In this document: positions 33,713 to 42,534 of the stretch, one piece after another | Position numbering within the stretch: the stretch's first letter is position 1 | How the letters are laid out: the number at the start of each line of letters is the position of its first letter | NCBI RefSeq assembly: GCF_014196225.1 | Contig: NZ_JACIDI010000012.1 | Span: 22,079-86,078, forward strand | Source of the DNA: Bacteroides pyogenes | GTDB lineage: Bacteria > Bacteroidota > Bacteroidia > Bacteroidales > Bacteroidaceae | DNA length: 64,000 nt | Reading direction: 5' to 3' | Made by a program: the position numbers and the translations under genes | Notes under the pieces: model-generated | What the model was told of the DNA's origin: nothing | What the model saw: the letters and a program-made list of their open reading frames with translations, nothing else | Database searches by the model: none

Positions 33713-35917
33713 TACCTGCTTCACCCCTTTTACGGTTTTCAGTTTTTTGATAAGAGCCTCCAGCCGTCCCGTATCGCCCACCATTACCGTGAGCGTGCCT
33801 GAGAACAAACCGTCGTTGGAGTCGATGCCGATGGCGCGGAGGTTGATATCGTTCTCTTTCGAGATGATGGAGGTGATATTGGTCACGATGCCGATATCGT
33901 CGTGTCCCACTACCCGCAAGGTGATGGGATATTGCCTGCCTTGCGATTTCCCCGCCCACCGGGCTTTCACGATCCGGTATCCGAAGCGTTCGCGCATTTG
34001 CGCCGCGTTGGGGCAATCGGCGCGGTGTATCTTGATGCCTCCGGTCACTGTGACGAAGCCGAACACATCGTCGCCGTAAATGGGGTTGCAGCATTTCGCC
34101 AACTTGAATTCCAACCCTTTCAGGTTCTGGTCGATGACGAGCACATCCTCCTTGCCCATGACTTCTTCCTGAGCCATTTGCAGGTTATATCCCTCCGCGC
34201 TGCGGTAAGTGATCTCTTCGTGCGGCTCGTTGTCGCGCTTCTGCTGTTCGATGTATTTATCCAGAATGACGTTGGCGTTGAGAGCCCCGTCGGCTATCTG
34301 CTGGTAGAACTCCGTGACATTCTTGTACCCCATCCGTTTGATAAGGCGCATCATGGTAGGTTCGTCGTACTCTATCTTCCGGTTCTTGAACTTGCGTTCC
34401 AGCGTCTCTTTGGCAAAGTCGTGTTGTCCCGCTGCCATCTCTTTCAGTGCCTGGCGTATCTTGGTGCGCGCTCTGGAGGTGGTTACGATATTCAGCCAAT
34501 CCTGTTTCGGGGTCTGCGTGTTGGATGTCATGATCTCCACCTGATCGCCGCTGTTCAACTTCTGTTTCAGTTGCACGTTCTTCCCGTTTACTTTCGCGCC
34601 TATGCATTTGCTTCCCAGCTTGGTGTGGATATGGAAGGCGAAGTCGAGCACCGTCGCCCCTTTGCCCAGTTTGAACAGATCGCCTTTGGGAGTGAATACG
34701 AACACCTCGTCTTCGTACAGATCCATCTTGAACTGATCCATCACTTTCAGCGAGTCGCTGTCCGCATTTTCCAACGCTTCGCGCACCGAAGCCAGCCATT
34801 CGTCCAGTCCGCTTTCTCCTTTTATGCCTTTGTAGCGCCAGTGCGCCGCGAGTCCTCTTTCGGCTATCTCGTCCATGCGTCGCGTGCGTATCTGCACTTC
34901 CACCCATTTCCCTTCGGGGCCCATCACGGTGATGTGGAGCGACTCGTAACCGTTGCTCTTCGGAATCGAAAGCCAGTCGCGCAGTCGCTTGGGGTTGGGC
35001 TGGTACATATCGGTGACGATGGAGTATGCCTGCCAGCACTCCTGCTTCTCCTTCACCGGATCGGGGGCGGAGTCGATAATGATGCGGATGGCGAACAAGT
35101 CGTATATCCCTTCGAAAGATGTTTTCTGCTTCTGAATCTTGTTCCAGATGGAGTGGATGGATTTCGTCCGCCCTTTGATGTCGAACTTCAGTCCCGACTC
35201 CGTCACCTTCTTTTTGATCGGTTCGATGAATGCCGCAATGTACTTGTCGCGCGAGGATTTTGTCTCGTTGAGCTTCTCCTTGATGACGTAGTAGGTATCG
35301 GGCTGCGTGTATTTCAGCGACAAATCCTCCAGTTCCGACTTCAGCTTGTAGAGTCCCAGCTTATGGGCCAGAGGCGCGTAAAGATACGCCGCTTCGTTTG
35401 CCACCCTCAGCCGGTCTTCTTTCTCTTCCGCATCTTTAATCCGGCGCATGATGTTCACACGGTCGGCGATCATGATGAGTATCACCCTCATGTCTTCGGC
35501 AAAAGAGAGAAGCAGGTTTCTGAAGTTTTCCGATTCGATAGCGGGGCTTTTCGCATACAGCTCGTTGGTTTTCACCAATCCCTTGATGATGCTTGCCACG
35601 TCTTCCCCGAACTCGTCGCGCACCTGTTCGATGCTCAGTATGCTCCCCTTTACGATCTCGTGGAGCATGATTCCGGTGAGGCACGATCCTTTCATCCCGA
35701 TCTCTTCAGACACGATGACGGCAGTCTGCATATCCCTGATTACCGGGTTCATGCCGAAGCTGTTGCGTTGCAGCCTGTTGCATTCCGCTGCTTCGGTAAG
35801 ATGTTTCTTCAATTGGCGGCTGTCGCGGCCCGAAATACTGTCTCCGGCAGACCGGCGCAACTGCTTATAGAGTGAAAAAAGCTGCTTTTTCTCTTCCGAT
35901 GTGAAAAAATGATTCAT
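33701..35917 (-). CDS. relA: RelA/SpoT homologue with degenerate hydrolase site
   Basis: Long RSH protein (738 residues) for (p)ppGpp metabolism. N-terminal HD domain (about 30-200), synthetase domain (about 230-350: GRTKSIHSIWNKI, IYDLFAIRII, YESLHITV, WVEVQIRT), TGS domain (about 400-465: FVFTPKGDLFKLGKGATVLDFAF), helical and conserved-cysteine region (AKCCNPIYGD) and a C-terminal ACT domain. In the HD domain the expected catalytic HD-x-x-ED is HEIVKG (His86-Glu87), so ppGpp hydrolysis is probably lost and the enzyme is likely a RelA-type synthetase; a second RSH elsewhere would supply hydrolase. Its 3' end lies in a 66-bp array. Confidence 0.93.
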   Translation of the reverse strand: MNHFFTSEEKKQLFSLYKQLRRSAGDSISGRDSRQLKKHLTEAAECNRLQRNSFGMNPVIRDMQTAVIVSEEIGMKGSCLTGIMLHEIVKGSILSIEQVRDEFGEDVASIIKGLVKTNELYAKSPAIESENFRNLLLSFAEDMRVILIMIADRVNIMRRIKDAEEKEDRLRVANEAAYLYAPLAHKLGLYKLKSELEDLSLKYTQPDTYYVIKEKLNETKSSRDKYIAAFIEPIKKKVTESGLKFDIKGRTKSIHSIWNKIQKQKTSFEGIYDLFAIRIIIDSAPDPVKEKQECWQAYSIVTDMYQPNPKRLRDWLSIPKSNGYESLHITVMGPEGKWVEVQIRTRRMDEIAERGLAAHWRYKGIKGESGLDEWLASVREALENADSDSLKVMDQFKMDLYEDEVFVFTPKGDLFKLGKGATVLDFAFHIHTKLGSKCIGAKVNGKNVQLKQKLNSGDQVEIMTSNTQTPKQDWLNIVTTSRARTKIRQALKEMAAGQHDFAKETLERKFKNRKIEYDEPTMMRLIKRMGYKNVTEFYQQIADGALNANVILDKYIEQQKRDNEPHEEITYRSAEGYNLQMAQEEVMGKEDVLVIDQNLKGLEFKLAKCCNPIYGDDVFGFVTVTGGIKIHRADCPNAAQMRERFGYRIVKARWAGKSQGRQYPITLRVVGHDDIGIVTNITSIISKENDINLRAIGIDSNDGLFSGTLTVMVGDTGRLEALIKKLKTVKGVKQVSRN

Positions 35918-36033
35918 AGTTAATCTTTGTTATCCGACTTATTCGACGTAAAAATAGCTTTTTTTATCGGTTATACGGTAAGAAGTAAATAACATTTTGT
36001 ATTTTTGGGAATCAATTAATAAACTGAGATATT

Positions 36034-37551
36034 ATGATGACCGCACAAGACAAAGAACAGCTGGCCCGAAAAGGTATTACGGAAACGCAGATTGCCGAGC
36101 AATTGGAATGCTTCCGCAAGGGGTTCCCGTTTCTGAAATTAGACTCCGCCGCTTCGGCAGGCAGTGGGGTACTGAGCCCCGCATCCGAAGAGCAGAAAGC
36201 GTATCTGAATGCGTGGGACGAATATAAGAGTACGGATAAAAAGGTGATAAAGTTTGTCCCCGCCTCGGGCGCGGCAAGCCGCATGTTCAAAGACCTCTTC
36301 GAATTTCTTTCGGCGGAACGCGACGAACCCTCCACTGCGTTCGAGAAGGCGTTTTTCGAAGGGATAAAGAATTTCGCTTTCTACGACGACCTGAACACTG
36401 CTTGCGAGCGTATATACGGGAAAGGTATCCCGGAACTGACGGAGGCAGGAGAGTATAAAGCAGTGGTGTCGGCTTTGCTTGATGTTGCCGGGCTGAACTA
36501 CGGATCTTTGCCCAAAGGCCTTCTGAAGTTCCATAAATATGCCGAGGAGATGCGCACACCGCTGGAGGAACATCTGGTGGAAGGAGCCATGTACGCATGC
36601 GGAAAGAGCGGAAAGGTGCATGTGCATTTCACTGTTTCTCCCGAACACAGGGAATTGTTCCGAAAGTTGGTGGAGGAGAAGAGCGACGGGTTTGCGAAAC
36701 GGTACGAGGTGGACTACGATATTACGTTCTCCGAGCAAAAACCGAGCACCGATACGCTTGCGGTGGATATGGACAACCGCCCGTTCCGCGATAACGGTGA
36801 ACTGCTTTTCCGCCCGGGAGGGCACGGCGCGCTTATCGAGAACCTCAACGACCTCGACGCCGACATCATCTTTATTAAGAATATAGACAACGTAGTGCCC
36901 GACAGGCTGAAAGAGGATACCAATACGTACAAGAAGCTGATAGCCGGTGTGCTGGTGTCGCTCCAGAAGCGGGCGTTCCGTTATCTCGAACTGCTTGAGA
37001 GCGGCAGGTACACCCACGAGCAGGTGATGGAAGTCCTCCAATTCCTGCAAAAGGAACTCTGTTGCAAGAATCCCGAAGTGAAACTGCTCGAAGATTCCGA
37101 GCTGGTAATCTATCTGAAGAAGAAACTGAACCGCCCGATGCGTGTGTGCGGAATGGTGAAGAACGTCGGTGAGCCGGGCGGGGGCCCCTTCCTTGCATAC
37201 AACGCCGATGGAACCATTTCGTTGCAAATACTCGAAAGCTCGCAGATAGACATGAACGATCCGGAGAAGAAAGCCATGTTCGAGCGGGGAACACACTTCA
37301 ACCCCGTCGATTTGGTATGCGCCGTGCGCGATTATAAAGGACGGAAATTCGACCTGACGAAGCATGTGGATAAGTCGACCGGATTTATCTCCCATAAGTC
37401 GAAGAGCGGCAAGGAATTGAAAGCTCTTGAGCTTCCCGGACTGTGGAACGGGGCGATGAGCGACTGGAGCACTGTTTTTGTGGAAGTGCCGCTCACCACT
37501 TTCAATCCGGTGAAGACTGTGAATGACCTGCTTCGTGAACAACATCAATAG
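36034..37551 (+). CDS. DUF4301 protein, nucleotide-sugar pyrophosphorylase-like
   Basis: 505-residue protein of the Bacteroidetes family DUF4301. The centre (LLFRPGGHGALIENLNDLDADIIFIKNIDNVV) resembles the UDP-sugar pyrophosphorylase core, and VPASGAASRMFKDLF near residue 75-90 resembles a nucleotide-binding loop, so a nucleotidyltransferase role is likely, though unproven. A TATTTTTG -7 box stands at 36000-36007. The next gene, a lipid A deacylase-like protein, starts 14 bp later, which suggests one envelope-related operon. Start ATG at 36034 or 36037. Confidence 0.85.
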   Translation: MMTAQDKEQLARKGITETQIAEQLECFRKGFPFLKLDSAASAGSGVLSPASEEQKAYLNAWDEYKSTDKKVIKFVPASGAASRMFKDLFEFLSAERDEPSTAFEKAFFEGIKNFAFYDDLNTACERIYGKGIPELTEAGEYKAVVSALLDVAGLNYGSLPKGLLKFHKYAEEMRTPLEEHLVEGAMYACGKSGKVHVHFTVSPEHRELFRKLVEEKSDGFAKRYEVDYDITFSEQKPSTDTLAVDMDNRPFRDNGELLFRPGGHGALIENLNDLDADIIFIKNIDNVVPDRLKEDTNTYKKLIAGVLVSLQKRAFRYLELLESGRYTHEQVMEVLQFLQKELCCKNPEVKLLEDSELVIYLKKKLNRPMRVCGMVKNVGEPGGGPFLAYNADGTISLQILESSQIDMNDPEKKAMFERGTHFNPVDLVCAVRDYKGRKFDLTKHVDKSTGFISHKSKSGKELKALELPGLWNGAMSDWSTVFVEVPLTTFNPVKTVNDLLREQHQ

Positions 37552-37565
37552 AAGTGTGATTGAAT

Positions 37566-38804
37566 ATGCTATTTGTTAGGTTGCGGTGGCAAGCTTTCGT
37601 GTGGTGTGCGTTTTTGTTGCTCTTGCCCGAACCGGGCAAGGGGCAGGAACCTCCGCGCGACAGCTTATCCGCTGCTTTTATCCATCAATTGAGGGTTGAA
37701 GCCCGCCCCCAGTATGTGTTTCCCACCAATCCTTTCGTAAAAGGCGAGAATGAAAGAAAGAAACCGCTTGAGTGGGGAGGCGGGGCAGACCTGAAATATT
37801 CGTTTAAATTTCGTCCCAACACTTTTGCCGACCGGGTGTACGGGGGCGTATATCAGGGCGTGGGAGCGGGATATTGCACACTGGGCAACAGGAAAGAGTT
37901 GGGCGACCTTTATACACTCTACCTTTTTCAAGGAGCGCGCATCGCCGCGTTCAGTCCGCGGCTTTCGCTCAATTACGAGTGGAACTTCGGCATATCGGGT
38001 GGATGGCAGCCCTATCATCAGGTGGACAATCCGTTTAACGGGGCGGTGGGGTCGCGTTTGAACGCCTATATCAACGCAGGCATCTGGCTCAATTGGGCCG
38101 TATCCCGGTGCTTCGACCTGATGCTTGGGGGAGATCTCACTCATTTTTCCAACGGGAACACCAAGTTTCCCAACGCAGGCATCAATCTTGCTGGGCTGAA
38201 ACTGGGAGTCGCATACAACTTCAACCGCGAAAGACAAGATATTATGAAACCCGCGTACCTGCCTTTCGTTCCTCCTTTCCCGCGCCATTTCAGTTACGAC
38301 CTGGTGTTGTTCGGTTCGTGGCGGCGAAAGGGCGTCGTTTTCGGCGACAAGCAATACGCCTCTCCCGAAGCCTATCCGGTGGCAGGACTTAATTTGGCCG
38401 CGATGTATAACGCGGGTTATAAGTTCCGTTTCGGACTATCGCTCGACGGGGTGTACGACGGAAGCGCGAATGTTTATACCGAAGATGCTATTGTCGCTTA
38501 CGGTGATGCCCCTTCTCCCCAAGAGTTTTTCAAACCCGGCGTTCATCGCCAGTTGGCTTTGGGAGTGTCGGGACGCACGGAGTATGTCATGCCTTATTTC
38601 ACCATCGGCGTAGGCATCGGCTCCAACGTGATAGCCAGAGGAGATATGAGAGGGCTTTATCAGGTGTTGGCGCTCAAAGTAAAGATGAGCCGGAACGCTT
38701 TCCTGCACATCGGGTATAACCTTCAGGACTTCAAGGCGCCCAACTACCTGATGCTCGGCATGGGATGCCGTTTCCATAACAAGTATCCCCGAATCAGGCA
38801 TTAG
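37566..38804 (+). CDS. PagL-like lipid A deacylase (acyloxyacyl hydrolase family)
   Basis: Outer-membrane beta-barrel enzyme predicted to remove a 3-O acyl chain from lipid A. The start is MLFVRLRWQ (37566; an upstream TTG is less likely) with a signal peptide ending GKGQ. The family's catalytic pair is in LTHFSNGNTKFPNAGIN: His193 and Ser195. Length (412) is about double that of Pseudomonas PagL, as is usual for the Bacteroidetes members, which carry a second barrel-like half. Follows the DUF4301 gene by 14 bp. Lipid A deacylation would fit an envelope-modification operon. Confidence 0.87.
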   Translation: MLFVRLRWQAFVWCAFLLLLPEPGKGQEPPRDSLSAAFIHQLRVEARPQYVFPTNPFVKGENERKKPLEWGGGADLKYSFKFRPNTFADRVYGGVYQGVGAGYCTLGNRKELGDLYTLYLFQGARIAAFSPRLSLNYEWNFGISGGWQPYHQVDNPFNGAVGSRLNAYINAGIWLNWAVSRCFDLMLGGDLTHFSNGNTKFPNAGINLAGLKLGVAYNFNRERQDIMKPAYLPFVPPFPRHFSYDLVLFGSWRRKGVVFGDKQYASPEAYPVAGLNLAAMYNAGYKFRFGLSLDGVYDGSANVYTEDAIVAYGDAPSPQEFFKPGVHRQLALGVSGRTEYVMPYFTIGVGIGSNVIARGDMRGLYQVLALKVKMSRNAFLHIGYNLQDFKAPNYLMLGMGCRFHNKYPRIRH

Positions 38805-38886
38805 AGGCGAGGCGGGAGGGCAAGGCCGGGAATCCGTTTTTTGTGGAACCCCGTTCGGGCCGGATGAAAACTAAATAACGGATGGT

Positions 38887-40233
38887 ATGAATCATTATGA
38901 ACATATTTCTGTGGCCGTCAGATACCTGATGGATCACCGGCGGGAGGAGCTTTCTCCTGACGAGCTTGCGCATGCTGCAGGCGTCAGTCCCCTTTACTTC
39001 AGGCGGATGCTTGCCGAATGGGCGGGCGTGACTCCGGAGAAGTTTGTGGAATATCTTGTGCCGGAATCGTTGAAGAGAGAGATTCTGCGAACGCACCGAC
39101 TCATCGAAGCTGCGGAAGCTACAGAGGTTCCCTCCGGTTTGGAGGACTGTTTCCCGACGGTCAGGATAAAGGCGGTTGCTTCGGGACAAGACAAGCCGGG
39201 GAACCGAGGTAAGGAGGAAGATTACGTGGTAGACTTTTACAACCTTCCGTTCGAACGCAAATTTGCCGTAAAGCACAAGGAAGAAAAACATCCGGAAGAT
39301 TGTTGCAACGCCTTCGTAGAAAGCGAATGGGGGAATTGGGATAGGGAAGGAGATTGTGCCGCAAACTTTTACAAGGAGGGGAAGGAGTCGACTGCGGAGC
39401 ATGGTTCCGCAGATGCAAATGTTTGTGGAAGCTCTCAAGATTGTTGTAAAGCATCGGCTGGGGAGCATGGTCTTTCGGATGCAAATGTTTGCGGAGACTC
39501 TCAAGATCGGCATAAAGCATCGGCTGGGGAGCATGGTCTTTCGGATGCAAATGTTTGTGGAGACTCTCAAGATCGGTATAAAGCATCGGCTGCGGAGCAT
39601 GGCTTTGGGGATGCAAATGTTTGCGGAGATTCCCAAGATCGGCATAAAGCATCGGCCGTAGCGTGTGATTTTGCCGGAACAATAACGAATCCCGTCAGGA
39701 AAACTGCTGCAACACTGTTCCCCGTAGAGTATGGCTTTGCCGAAACCCCTTTCGGTTCTTGTTTCATCGCAGCCACTCCGCTCGGAGTCTGCCGGCTTTG
39801 TTTCGCAGACGGTGCGAGAGACGAAGTACTTGCCTCTTTCCGTGCCGAATGGCAGGCGGAGCATTACGTTCAGAATGATGAAATGGCTGCCGCAGTGGTG
39901 CGGCAAGTCTTCTCCGGCGGCATCGCCCCCTTACGCCTGCACCTGAGGGGTACTCCTTTCCGGATGAAAGTGTGGAAAGCCTTGCTTGAAATACCATCAG
40001 GCAGTGTGTTGACTTATAGTGATTTATCTTCGATTATTCGTCATGAAAAGGCCGTCAGGGCGGTTGCTTCCGCCGTGGCGGTAAACCCCGTAGGGCTTAT
40101 CATTCCCTGTCACCGCGTGATACGGAAGGAAGGAGCGGTGGGCGAGTACCGCTGGAAGAGCGAGCGGAAAGCCTGCATATTGGGGTGGGAAAGAGCTTGG
40201 CGCGATAATGCCGAACGGATTGCCGGGCGGTGA
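38887..40233 (+). CDS. Ada-like protein: AraC helix-turn-helix plus O6-methylguanine-DNA methyltransferase, with 22-residue repeats
   Basis: DNA repair protein. N-terminal AraC-type DNA-binding domain (residues 1-80: LSPDELAHAAGVSPLYFRRMLAEWAGVTPEKFV), linker, then the methyltransferase (about 285-440) with GTPFRMKVWKALLEIPSGSVLTY and the acceptor Cys408 in IPCHRVIRKEG. It lacks the N-terminal zinc domain of E. coli Ada. The linker (about 170-259) holds four units of the 22-residue repeat AEHGLSDANVCGDSQDRHKA, encoded by a 66-bp array, so the protein is 448 rather than about 290 residues. Repair activity should remain since both domains are intact. Confidence 0.9.
   Translation: MNHYEHISVAVRYLMDHRREELSPDELAHAAGVSPLYFRRMLAEWAGVTPEKFVEYLVPESLKREILRTHRLIEAAEATEVPSGLEDCFPTVRIKAVASGQDKPGNRGKEEDYVVDFYNLPFERKFAVKHKEEKHPEDCCNAFVESEWGNWDREGDCAANFYKEGKESTAEHGSADANVCGSSQDCCKASAGEHGLSDANVCGDSQDRHKASAGEHGLSDANVCGDSQDRYKASAAEHGFGDANVCGDSQDRHKASAVACDFAGTITNPVRKTAATLFPVEYGFAETPFGSCFIAATPLGVCRLCFADGARDEVLASFRAEWQAEHYVQNDEMAAAVVRQVFSGGIAPLRLHLRGTPFRMKVWKALLEIPSGSVLTYSDLSSIIRHEKAVRAVASAVAVNPVGLIIPCHRVIRKEGAVGEYRWKSERKACILGWERAWRDNAERIAGR
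39395..39665. repeat. 66-bp in-frame array in the Ada-like gene, 4 copies
   Basis: Units start GCGGAGCATGG-type at about 39395, 39461, 39527 and 39593, each 66 bp and nearly identical. They encode a cysteine-containing 22-residue linker repeat. Confidence 0.97.
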
Positions 40234-40282
40234 GAGCGTACTGAAAATTCTTCAACGGCGCGCAGTATATGGTACGGACGAG

Positions 40283-40307
40283 GCCTCTGTTTTGTGCAGA
40301 CAGAGGC
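40283..40307 (+). terminator. Hairpin after the Ada-like gene
   Basis: GCCTCTGT (40283-40290) pairs with ACAGAGGC (40300-40307), followed by TTCGTTT. Plausible terminator 50 bp past the stop codon. Confidence 0.65.
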
Positions 40308-40541
40308 TTCGTTTCATGTCGGCTGAGCCTCTTCCGGACTTATCCGAAGGCTGTGTTTCATGCTCTTACATTGACACTTGCACCGTTGAATGTACCGTGC
40401 GGAGAATACGGGAATCCGCAAAGCGGCAATAGCGAAAGCTTTCGGCAAATCATTACCGGCTGAGCTGCCGGAGGCTGCGGAAGCTTGTGCGAAACGGGCG
40501 AAGCCCGATCTTTTTGCGGGAAAGCCCGAACAAATGAAGTC

Positions 40542-40573
40542 TTTGTTTTGTTTATGTGTTGAGAATATTTTTG
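40542..40573 (+). promoter_or_regulatory. Promoter of the DUF3078 gene
   Basis: TTTG (40542-40545), 20-bp spacer, TATTTTTG (40566-40573), 27 bp before the ATG: an exact Bacteroides promoter. Confidence 0.85.
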
Positions 40574-40599
40574 ATAAACTAAAAACAACAAAATTTAGT

Positions 40600-41481
40600 A
40601 TGAAACGTACATGTTTAATGATGCTGTTCGCAGCTTTGTCGGCAATAGCGTACAGCCAGACTGATGACAAAGGCTATGAAGAAGGAAAATGGGTATTGAA
40701 GGGAGTGACAGGAGTGAACCTTTCTCAAACGGCAATGACAAACTGGGCTGCCGGAGGTGAGAACTCCGTTGCCGGAAATGCTTACCTGAACGGCTCGCTG
40801 ACACACAAGAAAGGAAACTGGCTTTGGGTTACCAATCTTGTTCTCGATTACGGGTTGTCGAAAACCAAATCGCAGGGACTGAGAAAGAATACCGATAAAA
40901 TAAATCTGTCCACCCAACTGGGATACACCACCGATAATATATGGTTTTATACGATTATGGGCGATTTGAACACTCAATTTGCCAAAGGATACAATTATCC
41001 CGACAAAGAGTATTACATCTCGAAATTCTTCGCACCGGCCTACTCTAACATTGCCTTAGGTATAGAGTACCGCCCGAAGAGCAACTACTCCGTTTTCCTC
41101 TCGCCCATATCCACCAAGATGACTTTCGTGGAAGATGATTATCTGTCGGGACTGGGAGCTTTCGGCGTCGATCCCGGAAAGCGTTTCAAGATTGAGGCCG
41201 GAGCCTATCTGAAGGCAAGAGCGGAAATGGATCTGATGGAAAACGTGAAGATGATTTCCACCGCCGACTTCTTTACTCCGTACAGCAAGAATTTCGGCAA
41301 TGTGGACGTGAACTGGGATGTGCTGCTCAGCATGAAGGTGAACAAATTCCTTTCGGCAACGATTAATACGACACTGAAGTACGACGACGACGTACCGACG
41401 TTTGACGATAACGGACAAAAACGCGGACCGAAAGTACAATTCAAGGAAGTGCTCGGCATCGGTCTGGCATACAATTTCTAA
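40600..41481 (+). CDS. DUF3078 outer-membrane barrel-like protein
   Basis: 293 residues, start MKRTCLMMLFAALSAIAYSQ with a clear signal peptide (cleavage after YSQ or nearby). The mature part is rich in alternating beta strands and aromatic residues with the DUF3078 phrases GVTGVNLSQTAMTNWAAGGENS and LGIGLAYNF at the C terminus, as for outer-membrane beta barrels of unknown function. Single gene with its own promoter (40542-40573) and a strong terminator (41566-41601). Confidence 0.88.
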   Translation: MKRTCLMMLFAALSAIAYSQTDDKGYEEGKWVLKGVTGVNLSQTAMTNWAAGGENSVAGNAYLNGSLTHKKGNWLWVTNLVLDYGLSKTKSQGLRKNTDKINLSTQLGYTTDNIWFYTIMGDLNTQFAKGYNYPDKEYYISKFFAPAYSNIALGIEYRPKSNYSVFLSPISTKMTFVEDDYLSGLGAFGVDPGKRFKIEAGAYLKARAEMDLMENVKMISTADFFTPYSKNFGNVDVNWDVLLSMKVNKFLSATINTTLKYDDDVPTFDDNGQKRGPKVQFKEVLGIGLAYNF

Positions 41482-41565
41482 TCAGGCAACGGTTAGAGGG
41501 TGTCTCAAAACTAAAGAGTGCCCGAAAAAGTTGCGGATTGTAACGGACAATCATCAAATAGCCCT

Positions 41566-41601
41566 ATCAAGCCTCATTTTGAGGTACTGATAGGGCTATT
41601 T
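41566..41601 (+). terminator. Terminator of the DUF3078 gene
   Basis: Perfect 14-bp stem (AAATAGCCCTATCA with TGATAGGGCTATTT), 8-nt loop, then a T-rich end. It works in both directions. Confidence 0.92.
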
Positions 41602-41810
41602 TTACGGCAACTCATGATAGTGGGGTTTCAGATTGGAGGCTTCATCTTCGTTCTGTTTGAGCTTGGACTTCGAGGTTCATTTCGTCGGTCATCAGTCCTG
41701 AAGTTTTATCTTCGTTCTGTTTGGCTTCGACACACTCTTTGAAAATGACGAATGGCTTGAACGTGCAAAATGATCGCGATACGCAAAACGATGTGGCAAG
41801 GCGCTGCCGG

Positions 41811-42010
41811 CCTATCCGGTGAGACGTGTCGTCCTATCCGGTGAGACGTGTCGTCCTATCCGGTGAGACGTGTCGTCCTTATCCGGTGAGACGTGTTGCC
41901 ATATCCCATGAGACAATCTCGAGCATCATGAATAATTGTGAATAACCGTCGTGAGACTGTGTTGATATATCCCATGAGATGTACCGTCCTATTCGGTGAG
42001 ACTTGTCGTC
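41811..42010. repeat. 22-bp tandem array
   Basis: CCTATCCGGTGAGACGTGTCGT repeats without gaps from 41811 (units at 41811, 41833, 41855, 41877), then continues as diverged units (CATATCCCATGAGAC, CCTATTCGGTGAGAC) to about 42010. There are no spacers, so it is not a CRISPR array. Confidence 0.93.
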
Positions 42011-42029
42011 ATACCTTATAATCTGAAAC

Positions 42030-42088
42030 GGGCGAACGCCGATTCGTGCAAAGGATTAATCCATCCGGCACGGAATCGGCGTTCGCCC
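42030..42088. repeat. Large perfect inverted repeat
   Basis: A 16-bp arm GGGCGAACGCCGATTC (42030-42045) and its exact complement (42073-42088), extended inward by GTGC/GCAC with one bulged G. Loop about 18 nt. No T-run follows on either strand, so it is more than a simple terminator: a stable RNA hairpin or cruciform. Confidence 0.9.
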
Positions 42089-42139
42089 ACTTGCATTAAC
42101 TCCGCTTCTTTCTCCTTCTGCGGAAAGCAAAAAAGGGGC

Positions 42140-42325
42140 CTTACGGCCCTTCCTTGTGTGCGCCTTCCCGTTAGCTGCCGGACATAAGACACTGGCTCAG
42201 CATATCTTGCGGCTCTTCCTTGTGCAGGCCTGCCTGCGGGTATGGCTGCCGGATAATTGCAAGGCATAAGCTTCGCGCGTCCCTCTTGTACAGGCTTTCC
42301 GATGGGTATGGCCGGGGTACAGGCA
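42140..42325. repeat. 65-66-bp tandem repeat, about 2.6 copies
   Basis: CTTCCTTGTG-type motifs start at 42149, 42214 and about 42280, each followed by related text (GCCGGA-ATAAG blocks, GGGTATGGC). A minus-strand hairpin with GGGCC-GTAA-GGCCC then T6 lies at its left edge (about 42131-42153). Confidence 0.75.
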
Positions 42326-42498
42326 AAAAAAAAGGAGTACCGCTGTACTCCAACCTTTGTTAACCTTAAATCTAATACTATGAAAAACACATTGCAAAGA
42401 TACGGACTTTTCGCTAATCTGCAAGCATATCTGCCGGAAAGATGTATTTTATAACATTGATTAATGCTTCTGTTTTTCGTTTATATTTTTATTAAGAG
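42325..42498 (-). ncRNA. Copy A of a duplicated promoter-leader-terminator element
   Basis: On the minus strand: -7 box TATCTTTG (42402-42395), about 43 nt of leader, hairpin GGAGTAC-AGCG-GTACTCC (42351-42334), then a run of nine T. This is a complete unit for a roughly 55-60-nt RNA. About 150-170 bp around it match copy B at 43863-44036, always offset by 1538 bp. Copy A lies downstream of the C11 peptidase gene with no gene directly after it. Confidence 0.7.
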
Positions 42499-42534
42499 TT
42501 ATCTTCTCCGAAAGCCGCACTTTGAAAATATCTG

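Larger units (their letters stand above)
40234..40599. other. Gap between Ada-like gene and DUF3078 gene
   Basis: Contains a hairpin at 40283-40307 and a promoter at 40542-40573 (listed separately). Otherwise nothing recognisable; short frames on both strands lack support. Confidence 0.5.

Noticed and set aside
41811..42010. CRISPR array
   Set aside because: The 22-bp repeats are contiguous with no spacers, and no cas gene is in the window.
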